Positions 7,190 through 13,603 of a stretch of DNA of 14,161 nt are shown here, piece after piece. Under the pieces are notes generated by a model. That model was not told the DNA's origin. It ran no database searches and saw only the letters and a list, made by a program, of their open reading frames with translations. Source of the stretch: an uncultured Clostridia bacterium (GTDB taxonomy: Bacteria; Bacillota; Clostridia; TANB77; CAG-508). Location of the stretch: assembly GCA_947623615.1 (NCBI GenBank), contig CANQHH010000014.1:1-14161 (forward strand), in the 5' to 3' direction. The number at the start of each line of letters is the position of its first letter. Within the stretch, counting starts at the first letter, position 1. The position numbers were made by a program, and so were the translations under genes.

Positions 7190-8251
7190 TTATTCTTTTC
7201 TTCTCAAAGAAACATAAGATGCTATTAATATTGTAAGTGCTGGAACAACATACCAATATACTGTATTACCTGTTTTTGGCATTGTAGAAGGTTCTTTTTC
7301 GTCCTCTTCCTTATTCTCTTTATTTGTAGCTGTTTTCTCTTCTTCTCCTTCATCTTTGTCCGTTTTATCACCTGTTTGCTCATCATCTTTAGATGTATCT
7401 ACATTATCTCCTTTTGTTTCCTTTACATCTATATTAAACTCTTTGCTCGCTATAACCATACTGTCTTCATCTAAATTTATTAACTTTAATGTAATAGTAT
7501 ATTTACCAGAATTGCTAAATAATCCTCTAATATCTAGTTCTTTTACAGCATCTTTTCCGCCTATAGGATCACCTTCATCTTTTCCCCAGCCTGTTTGTAT
7601 AATATCATGTTCTTGTTCATCACTATCTGTTCCCAATAGTTTTACTGTTCCACCTGCTGGTGTTGTTGTTTCTGCAATAATTCTAGTATGCTCATAATAT
7701 CTTCCCATACTAGATGAAACAATTAATTTCATATTTTTCTCTTCATTTTTTATAATATCGCCTGAATGTTCAAGTCTTATATCATAATCTTTGTAATCCG
7801 GATCCACATTAACATATTTTACCATTGCTTCTTCAATATCATCATAACTATCTGTATTTGGCTTTGCTAACCCTGTTGCTGTAACACTAAAATTTGTTGA
7901 ATTAGACTCTGTAACCTCTTTTGCCTTAAATGTAACAGACATATTACTACGCGGATTTGCTCCTCCTGCATTGTCATAAAAAGCTACTTTTACTCTTGTA
8001 CCATTATCATCTACTTCTCCACCTTCTGCTGAAACATATTCAAAAAATGTATTATCATATCCAACATCAAATGTATATGCTCCTAATTCTTCGCCAAACT
8101 CTATGTTTACAGTTACATTTTCACCTGATTTTACTCTTTCTTTATCAGTAGTAACAACAACTGTTTCGAGCTTTACAGCATATATATTTACTGAAAAAAT
8201 AACTAAAAACATTACTACTAAAAGAGTTATAACACTTATTATCTTTTTCAT
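7190..8251 (-). CDS. Cell-wall-anchored cohesin-like protein with MPKTG sorting signal
   Basis: Cohesins bind the dockerin modules of partner proteins. The 353-residue product has a signal peptide (1-25), a cohesin-like domain at about 28-150, a second beta-rich domain (about 153-278) I do not recognise, an acidic Asp/Glu/Lys linker (279-322), and a cell-wall sorting signal: MPKTG (324-328), a hydrophobic stretch (332-347), and a basic RRKE tail. Cohesin features include the opening GENVTVNIEF, the GAYTFDVGYD strand with FFEYVSAE (compare the family GAxxFxLxYDPxVLExVS pattern), and a terminal MVKYVNVD strand. The ATG follows AAGGAGG by seven bases. It opens the surface operon, just before the sortase. 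The cohesin assignment is moderate: it could be another Ig-like fold of the same type. The wall-anchor signal is strong. Confidence 0.8.
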   Translation of the reverse strand: MKKIISVITLLVVMFLVIFSVNIYAVKLETVVVTTDKERVKSGENVTVNIEFGEELGAYTFDVGYDNTFFEYVSAEGGEVDDNGTRVKVAFYDNAGGANPRSNMSVTFKAKEVTESNSTNFSVTATGLAKPNTDSYDDIEEAMVKYVNVDPDYKDYDIRLEHSGDIIKNEEKNMKLIVSSSMGRYYEHTRIIAETTTPAGGTVKLLGTDSDEQEHDIIQTGWGKDEGDPIGGKDAVKELDIRGLFSNSGKYTITLKLINLDEDSMVIASKEFNIDVKETKGDNVDTSKDDEQTGDKTDKDEGEEEKTATNKENKEEDEKEPSTMPKTGNTVYWYVVPALTILIASYVSLRRKE

Positions 8252-8326
8252 AGAAAATCCTCCTTTTTTGTTTTACTATTAACTATTATGTCAATTTTTC
8301 TATGTATTATTTCATGATAGTTTTGG

Positions 8327-8342
8327 ATAAAATGGATTTTAT
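8327..8342. repeat. Short palindrome upstream of the cohesin-protein gene
   Basis: ATAAAAT and ATTTTAT flank GG, giving a perfect seven-base inverted repeat 76 bases upstream of the cohesin gene start and just below the kinase terminator. It might be an operator, but it is AT-only in its arms and could be chance in this sequence. No convincing -10/-35 pair was found in the same gap (8252-8349). Confidence 0.25.
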
Positions 8343-8349
8343 TGCCAAC

Positions 8350-8389
8350 AAAAAAAGAATGAAAATACCAAATCTTTCATTCTTTTTTT
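8350..8389 (-). terminator. Intrinsic terminator after the MATE/kinase operon
   Basis: A 15-base perfect stem (AAAAAAAGAATGAAA and its complement) with a ten-base loop begins six bases after the stop of the cytidylate-kinase-like gene. The right arm ends in seven T on the minus strand. The plus strand also ends in a T-run, so it could work in both directions. It separates this operon from the surface operon. Confidence 0.85.
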
Positions 8390-8395
8390 TGTTTA

Positions 8396-9010
8396 TTAAA
8401 ATTTCACATATTGTTCAATTAAATTTATTGCATTTTCTATTCCAATTTTAGAGGTATCTACTAGTAGATCATATCCTTCTCTTGCTCCCCATTTTTCATT
8501 TGTAAAATAATTGTAATACATTGCTCTTTCTTTATCTCTTTTTATAATAGCTTTAGTTGCCTGCTTCTCAGTCATATTTGCAAACTCTATTTTTCTATTA
8601 ATTTTAAACTTCATGTCAGATGCATATACAAATATATTTCTTACATTTGGATTATCCTTTAGTATAATATTTGAGCATCTTCCTATTATTACACATGATT
8701 CTTTTTTAGCAAGTTCTTGAATTATCTTTGTTTCTTTTAAAAATATTTGTTCATTCATTGGCAAGCTACTTAAGGAATTTACACTATCAGCAGAAGAATA
8801 TAGAGCCATAGTCATTGCATACCAGAAACTACCTTTACTTGTTTCATCAGTTTTCTCTAATAATTTTAGATCTACTTGCTCTTTTTCAGCTACTAATTTT
8901 AATAATTCTTTATCATAGCATTTTATGTTTAGCCTTTTTGCCAGTTGCTCTCCAATGTATTTCCCTCCACTTCCAAATTCTCTACCAATTGTTATTATAA
9001 CTTTATCCAT
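8396..9010 (-). CDS. Cytidylate kinase-like family protein
   Basis: The 204-residue product belongs to the cytidylate-kinase-like P-loop family (PF13189), not the housekeeping Cmk. Evidence: an N-terminal P-loop IGREFGSGGKYIGEQLA (8-24), then CYDKELLKLVAE, the IIGRCSNIIL motif, FVYASDMKFKINR, the RDKERAMYYNYFTNEKWG segment typical of the family, and YDLLVDTSKIGIENAINLI near the end. The family substrate is not generally established; nucleoside monophosphate phosphorylation is inferred from fold. The start ATG at 9010 lies inside the end of the MATE gene (eight-base overlap), with GGAGG nine bases upstream within the MATE coding region, so the two are co-translated. It has no visible membrane segment and should be cytoplasmic. 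A link to the exporter is only positional. Confidence 0.88.
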   Translation of the reverse strand: MDKVIITIGREFGSGGKYIGEQLAKRLNIKCYDKELLKLVAEKEQVDLKLLEKTDETSKGSFWYAMTMALYSSADSVNSLSSLPMNEQIFLKETKIIQELAKKESCVIIGRCSNIILKDNPNVRNIFVYASDMKFKINRKIEFANMTEKQATKAIIKRDKERAMYYNYFTNEKWGAREGYDLLVDTSKIGIENAINLIEQYVKF

Positions 9011-10436
9011 TCCTTTGTACCTCCAATTTTTTAATATTTTTTATTTCAATTGTGATTAAGGTAGTTGCTAATATAAATGCTAGAAAATCAGCTAGTGGTC
9101 CTGCATGTAATACACCATCTATACCAAATAACATTGGCATAATTATTAATGATGGTATTAAAAATATAATTTGTCTTGATAATGACACTATTGCAGATTT
9201 CATTGGTTTACCCATTGATTGTAAGAATATACTAGCAGTAATTTGTACACCCTGTAGTATTGTAAATATTAAGAACTCCTTAAAGCATCTCTTTGCAAAC
9301 TCATTATATATTTCATCACCCTGTCCAAATAAATTGATAATAACTTGTGGGAATACTTGAAATATAAATGTTGATATTGCTGTTACTATTATAGCAGTTT
9401 TTAACACAATTGAATAGGTTTTTATTACTCTATCATATTTTTGTGCTCCATAATTATAACCTACAATTGGTTGTGCTCCTACTGCTATACCAACTACAAT
9501 TGAAGTAATAATTTGATTTACCTTCATTACTATTCCAAGTGCTGCTATTGGAATATCACTACCATATTTTGATTGAGCTCCATATACTGATAAAGTGTGG
9601 TTCATTACTATCATAACAATTGTAAATGATATCTGCGTGAAAAAGCTTGAAACACCTAAGCTACATACTTTTAATAAAGTCTTTGCTTGTATTTTTAAAT
9701 CTTCTTTTTCTATTTTTATAGTTTTAAATCTTTTTATGTATAAAGCTGATAATATAAATGATACAATTTGGCTTATTACTGTTGCTATTGCAGCTCCAGA
9801 CACTCCCCATTTTAAGCCAAATATTGCAATTGGATCTAATATTAAGTTCAATATACAACCTGTAAGAGTTGATATCATAGCATATCTTGGTGAACCATCT
9901 GCACGAATTACAGAATTCATTACATTAGTGAATATAAAAAATGGAAGTCCTATAGTAATCCATGTCATATAATCACTTGCATAACTATAACTGCTTTCTG
10001 TTACTCCAAATAGTTTTAATAATGCTTCTTTACATGTTAAGCCAAATATTAAAAATAATACTCCTAAAATACCTGCTAATGTAATGCTATTTCCTATACC
10101 CTTACTAGCATTTTTTGTATCTTTTCTTCCTAAACTTAAGCTTAAAAAAGCTGCTGCTCCATCACCAACTAAAAGTGCAAATGCTGCTGCAATAACAGAT
10201 AATGGGAATACTATATTTGTAGCAGTATTTCCTATTGTTCCTACACCTTGACCTATGAATATCTGGTCTACAATATTGTATAATGCACTTACTATCAATG
10301 AAAGTATACATGGTATAGAAAATTTTCTAATTAATTTTCCAATTTTTTGTGTCCCCAATTCATTTTCTTGTTTTTTCTCGTCCTCTTCGACTTGAATGTT
10401 AACTTGCTCCTCCTTTATAGAGTTTTCTTGTTCCAT
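9003..10436 (-). CDS. MATE family efflux transporter
   Basis: MATE proteins export drugs or metabolites across the inner membrane in exchange for Na+ or H+. The product is 477 residues, close to the family's usual 450-480, and hydropathy by eye shows about twelve membrane helices in two halves. Characteristic stretches are IVDQIFIGQGVGTIGNTA, GDGAAAFLSLSLGRKD, RADGSPRYAM, GAQPIVGYNYGAQKYDR and LQSMGKPMKSAIV. A charged Glu/Gln-rich tail of about 30 residues precedes the first helix. I prefer the ATG at 10436 over the one at 10442: AGGAGG is eight bases from the former but only about two from the latter. The substrate cannot be told from sequence. It is the first gene of a two-gene operon and has an extended -10 promoter. 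Confidence 0.95.
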   Translation of the reverse strand: MEQENSIKEEQVNIQVEEDEKKQENELGTQKIGKLIRKFSIPCILSLIVSALYNIVDQIFIGQGVGTIGNTATNIVFPLSVIAAAFALLVGDGAAAFLSLSLGRKDTKNASKGIGNSITLAGILGVLFLIFGLTCKEALLKLFGVTESSYSYASDYMTWITIGLPFFIFTNVMNSVIRADGSPRYAMISTLTGCILNLILDPIAIFGLKWGVSGAAIATVISQIVSFILSALYIKRFKTIKIEKEDLKIQAKTLLKVCSLGVSSFFTQISFTIVMIVMNHTLSVYGAQSKYGSDIPIAALGIVMKVNQIITSIVVGIAVGAQPIVGYNYGAQKYDRVIKTYSIVLKTAIIVTAISTFIFQVFPQVIINLFGQGDEIYNEFAKRCFKEFLIFTILQGVQITASIFLQSMGKPMKSAIVSLSRQIIFLIPSLIIMPMLFGIDGVLHAGPLADFLAFILATTLITIEIKNIKKLEVQRNG

Positions 10437-10507
10437 AATCATTTCCTCCTTTTGTATTATTCTGTAACTGGTTTTACGTCACAAAGGACTACTCGCTACG
10501 AAACTTT

Positions 10508-10536
10508 ATTATACCATATTCTTACTTTTTTGTCAT
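10508..10536 (-). promoter_or_regulatory. Promoter of the MATE/kinase operon, extended -10
   Basis: On the minus strand ATGACA (10536-10531, five of six to consensus) is followed by a 17-base spacer ending in TGG and a perfect TATAAT (10513-10508), so it carries a TGN extended -10. The predicted transcript has a leader of about 65 bases before the start codon at 10436. I see no recognised riboswitch in that leader. Confidence 0.8.
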
Positions 10537-10557
10537 CTTTAAAATAAAATTTTTTAT

Positions 10558-10601
10558 AAAAAAATTTTAAAAGGAAGTTATATTAATTTTATAGCTTCCT
10601 T
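10558..10601 (-). terminator. Intrinsic terminator after the beta-helix protein gene
   Basis: On the minus strand AAGGAAG (10601-10595) pairs with CTTCCTT (10577-10571). Past a C/A mismatch, TATA pairs with TATA around a seven-base loop. The right arm is followed by TTAAAA and seven T (10564-10558). It begins about nine bases after the stop of the beta-helix gene, as expected for a Rho-independent terminator. Confidence 0.75.
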
Positions 10602-10609
10602 CTTTATAA

Positions 10610-13021
10610 TTAAATATTTACATTATTTTTTCCAACTGTTCCACTTGTATAATTTACTGTACCACCTGAATTATATAGTGCATATCCACTTGATGTGTTT
10701 TCTATTGTTCCACCTTTTATACTGGTTATGGTTCCAGTATTATATAAAGTATAACTGCTAGAATTTCTTGTTATCTTTACTGTTCCACTTATTTCTGGTA
10801 TTGTTCCGTCATTTCTTAATGCAAAATTATTTGTTCCTATTACTGTTCCTCCTGTCACTGTTAATGTTCCAGACGTTTTATTCCACAATGAATAACCTGT
10901 TCCTCCCGTTATTGTACCTCCTATCATTGTCATTGTTGCATTTTTATCATTTATCACTGCTGGAGTATCACTATCTGGATCAGTAGTACCTTCTATTTTT
11001 ACTCCTCCACCTATTGTTATTGTTCCATAATTTGCTAAAGCATTTGATTTTTCATATGAATATACTCTTCCCCCTGTTATTTCTGCTTTCCCTTCATTTC
11101 TTAATATAAAACTATTTTTTCCTTCTACTGTTCCTCCTGTCATTGTTAATGTTCCAGTCGCCATATTCCACAACGCATGAGATTTCCCTCCTGTTAACCA
11201 ACCTCCTGTCACTGTCATTGTTGCATTTTGCATATTTACAACTGATGGATATACCGTACCATCATCTTCTACGAGATTAGAACCATTTATATCTACTGAT
11301 CCTCCTATTGTCATTGTGTTTAAATTTGCTACACAATTACTTTCTTTCGAAGTCACAGTTCCTCCTGTTATTTCTATATTTCCCTCGTTGTATATTGGAA
11401 TATAGTAACTTCTTCCATAAACAAGCCCATGTGTTATTTTTACTGTTCCATTTTCTTTATTCCATAATGTATTACCTTCTCCTCCTGTCATTGTTCCTCC
11501 TGTCATTGTTATTTTTCCGTTTGCATAATTTATTACTGCAGGATATACCTCGCCACCTTCTTCACTATAATCACTACCAGTTATTTCACCGTCATCCATC
11601 GTTATAGTTCCTGTATTTGTTACACAGTTATATTTCTCGGCAATAATATCTCCTCCTGTCATTTCCATTGTTCCTTCATTCTTTACAGCTGAATTACCTT
11701 TTCCATTTATGGTTCCTGCTGTTATTGTCAATTTTCCATTTGCCCTATTAGCTATTCCATTTCCTTCTCCTGCATTTATTGTTCCACCATTTATTGTCAT
11801 CGTTCCATTGGCTTGATTTAATAACGCTGGGAATACATTTCCTAATTCATTAATATAATTATTACCTGTTATCTGGACTCTTTCTTTTATTGTTGCTGTT
11901 CCAAAATTTGATATACAACATGATTTTTCTGATGTTATACTTCCTCCTGTTACTGTCAAATTGCCTCCAGTCATATTATATATTGCACATGATTCTTTTC
12001 CTACTAATGTTCCTCCTTTTACTGTCATTACTCCATCTTCATCGTTAATTACCGCAGGATATGTCGTATCATCTGTTTCAACATAATTACTGCCTGTTAT
12101 TTTGGCATTTTTCTCAACATTTAATGTTCCTAAATTAACCAAACAATTTGATCTTTTTGCAGTAAGAGTTCCCCCTGTTAATGTAACTGTTCCAGTATTC
12201 TTTATACAATATGATTGATCTGAGCTTAAGGTTCCTCCGCTTATTGTCATATTATATTTATTAACCAACAATGTTTTTGTACCTTCGTTGCTAAGCTTTG
12301 CTCTACCAGATATATTAATATTTGCCACTCCATCACTATATGTACATATAACATTACTATTACCATGCATTGTTCCTGAATCTATACTTAATGAACCTGA
12401 TCTTAGTTCTACAGTTTCCCATAAATAATCACTTGTTGATGCTCTATCTATATCCGTTGTAGATAACGTTATTTCTGCATTATTACTCATTTTTATTGTG
12501 GGTACCTTAGCCTCGAAATTTCCTATTACCTTTCCACTTATCATTTTTAGTTTTCCATTTAGATTTATTATTTCTTTACCTTTATTCAAATTTGTTATTG
12601 TATGATTTCTTAATTCTAATTGTATATTTTGATTAGCTGATATTTCTACATTTTCTGATATATTTTTTAATAAATATATTGTTTGTCTACTATCATCTTT
12701 TGGCACCCTATCTATTGCTTGCTGTAAAGTAGGATAATATTCTTCATTTAATTTTGCTACCATTCCTTCTTGAACATATTCATCATCTATTGGATCAGTT
12801 CTACTTTCTATAATTTCATTTATTGCTTGTTGCTCCTCTTTGTTTTCTACTTTAGCTGGCTCGTCTACTATCTTTTTAGTTTTACTTATTAATCCTCCGT
12901 CTAATACCATATTTATAGTTATTGCTGACAAGATTAATAGTATTATTATTGATACTATTAATGCTATTATAGTTATTCCTGATGTTCCTTTTCCTAATTT
13001 TTCTATTAGTTTTTTTCTCAT
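10610..13021 (-). CDS. Large beta-helix surface protein with prepilin-like N-terminus
   Basis: The 803-residue product opens with a prepilin-like segment: a basic run, then SG-ITIIALIVS and a hydrophobic helix (about 16-40). Cleavage could follow Gly15, but the usual Glu at +5 is Ala20. A hydrophilic linker (45-85) leads to a module with PTLQQAIDRVPKDD and IYLLKNISENVEISANQ (97-132), common ahead of beta-helices in Firmicutes adhesin-like proteins. From about 135 to 795 it is a right-handed-type parallel beta-helix with G-x-hydrophobic-x-hydrophobic-T-G-G-T rungs. Residues 312-755 form five supra-repeats of four rungs (96, 98 and 98 residues in the full ones). There is no C-terminal anchor motif. 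The ATG follows AGGGGGA by seven to eight bases. It is monocistronic, with its own promoter and terminator. The function is unknown; an adhesin or a pilin-like surface fibre is plausible. Confidence 0.85.
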   Translation of the reverse strand: MRKKLIEKLGKGTSGITIIALIVSIIILLILSAITINMVLDGGLISKTKKIVDEPAKVENKEEQQAINEIIESRTDPIDDEYVQEGMVAKLNEEYYPTLQQAIDRVPKDDSRQTIYLLKNISENVEISANQNIQLELRNHTITNLNKGKEIINLNGKLKMISGKVIGNFEAKVPTIKMSNNAEITLSTTDIDRASTSDYLWETVELRSGSLSIDSGTMHGNSNVICTYSDGVANINISGRAKLSNEGTKTLLVNKYNMTISGGTLSSDQSYCIKNTGTVTLTGGTLTAKRSNCLVNLGTLNVEKNAKITGSNYVETDDTTYPAVINDEDGVMTVKGGTLVGKESCAIYNMTGGNLTVTGGSITSEKSCCISNFGTATIKERVQITGNNYINELGNVFPALLNQANGTMTINGGTINAGEGNGIANRANGKLTITAGTINGKGNSAVKNEGTMEMTGGDIIAEKYNCVTNTGTITMDDGEITGSDYSEEGGEVYPAVINYANGKITMTGGTMTGGEGNTLWNKENGTVKITHGLVYGRSYYIPIYNEGNIEITGGTVTSKESNCVANLNTMTIGGSVDINGSNLVEDDGTVYPSVVNMQNATMTVTGGWLTGGKSHALWNMATGTLTMTGGTVEGKNSFILRNEGKAEITGGRVYSYEKSNALANYGTITIGGGVKIEGTTDPDSDTPAVINDKNATMTMIGGTITGGTGYSLWNKTSGTLTVTGGTVIGTNNFALRNDGTIPEISGTVKITRNSSSYTLYNTGTITSIKGGTIENTSSGYALYNSGGTVNYTSGTVGKNNVNI
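10757..12088 (-). repeat. Five tandem supra-repeats (about 97 codons each when complete) in the beta-helix gene
   Basis: Each unit begins near a Gly-Ser/Asn-Tyr-type turn and VYPAVIN, followed by four GGT-type rungs. Approximate residue limits are 312-387 (one rung short), 388-483, 484-581, 582-679 and 680-755 (incomplete). The units have diverged in sequence but keep the motif order YPAVIN, TxxGGT, GGxxxxLWN, ITGGxV, N-C-V-x-N and G-x-V-x-I-x-G. This indicates internal duplication of a four-rung block. Repeats of this kind can misassemble or vary in copy number. Confidence 0.8.
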
Positions 13022-13080
13022 ATTTGTTTCCCCCTATTATTTTGTTCCTCTTTTGTATGTGTGATAACATTACGCTTTTT

Positions 13081-13109
13081 ATTTTATACCTTTTTTATTT
13101 CTTTGTAAA
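13081..13109 (-). promoter_or_regulatory. Probable sigma-A promoter of the beta-helix gene
   Basis: On the minus strand TTTACA (13109-13104, five of six) is followed by a 17-base spacer and TAAAAT (13086-13081, five of six). The start codon lies 60 bases further on. This gap is bounded above by the desulfoferrodoxin terminator, so the gene is likely transcribed alone. Confidence 0.65.
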
Positions 13110-13167
13110 TATGTTTTTCAAATTTTTTTCGCATATTTAAATTTACACAATTATCCAGTTGTCGTAC

Positions 13168-13207
13168 AGAAAAAAGTATGTAGCACACTTACTACATACT
13201 TTTTTCT
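13168..13207 (-). terminator. Strong symmetrical terminator after desulfoferrodoxin gene
   Basis: A 16-base perfect stem (AGAAAAAAGTATGTAG and its complement) with an eight-base loop starts six bases after the desulfoferrodoxin stop. The right arm ends in six T on either strand, so it could act in both directions, though only minus-strand genes are present. Confidence 0.9.
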
Positions 13208-13212
13208 ATTGA

Positions 13213-13584
13213 CTATTCTACATCTTTTTTCCATAGTCCATGTTTATTGCAATATCCATATATTGTAGAACCTGGAACATATGGAAATTTTGCTTCTGCT
13301 GGTTGACCTGGTAATAATTTTAGTGTCCATTCCTCATGACCTATTACCAATGAAATCCACTCTATGTAATGCTCATCTTCCATTACATGATTTATTTTCA
13401 CATTTATATATTCTCCATCAATTTCGTATGTTGGTACATGCTTTTCAATACTTGCATCTACAGAATTAGGAATTTGTGTTTCCATTGTTGTACCACAACA
13501 TTCAATATTTGAATTCATTCCATTCAAAACTTTTATTATAGCTCCACATCTACTACATTTTTTAATAATTAATTCATTACTCAT
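13213..13584 (-). CDS. dfx: Desulfoferrodoxin (superoxide reductase, two iron centres)
   Basis: Superoxide reductase reduces superoxide to hydrogen peroxide without making oxygen, using electrons from rubredoxin or similar, in the cytoplasm of anaerobes. The 123-residue product has both centres. The N-terminal desulforedoxin-like site has Cys10, Cys13, Cys29 and Cys30, at the spacing of the Desulfovibrio enzyme. The catalytic neelaredoxin-like site has EKHVP (Glu47, Lys48, His49), His66, His72, Cys112 and His115 in GYCNKHGLW. All ligands are intact. ATG at 13584 follows AGGAGG by eight bases. It lies 19 bases after an Isf-type flavoprotein gene and ends at a strong terminator, so it is the last gene of an oxygen-defence operon. 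Electron donors such as rubredoxin are not seen in the window. Confidence 0.96.
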   Translation of the reverse strand: MSNELIIKKCSRCGAIIKVLNGMNSNIECCGTTMETQIPNSVDASIEKHVPTYEIDGEYINVKINHVMEDEHYIEWISLVIGHEEWTLKLLPGQPAEAKFPYVPGSTIYGYCNKHGLWKKDVE

Positions 13585-13603
13585 ATATCTTTCCTCCTAT
13601 AAT

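Noticed and set aside
8266..8294. TTGACA upstream of the cohesin gene as a full promoter
   Set aside because: Seventeen bases downstream lies ACAAAA, not a -10 hexamer, and no shifted spacing from 15 to 19 gives a better one.
10767..12079. Plus-strand open frames, rich in Leu, opposite the beta-helix and PPDK genes
   Set aside because: They are antisense shadows of strongly coding minus-strand genes, with no ribosome binding sites and no recognisable domains.
10757..12088. The repeated blocks as a CRISPR array or mobile repeat
   Set aside because: The repeats are diverged, keep the reading frame and encode beta-helix rungs; there are no identical short repeats with uniform unique spacers.
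12882..13070. Short minus-strand frame overlapping the start of the beta-helix gene
   Set aside because: It is a shifted reading of the same leader sequence with low-complexity Asn/Ile content and no family resemblance; the main frame has the good ribosome binding site.
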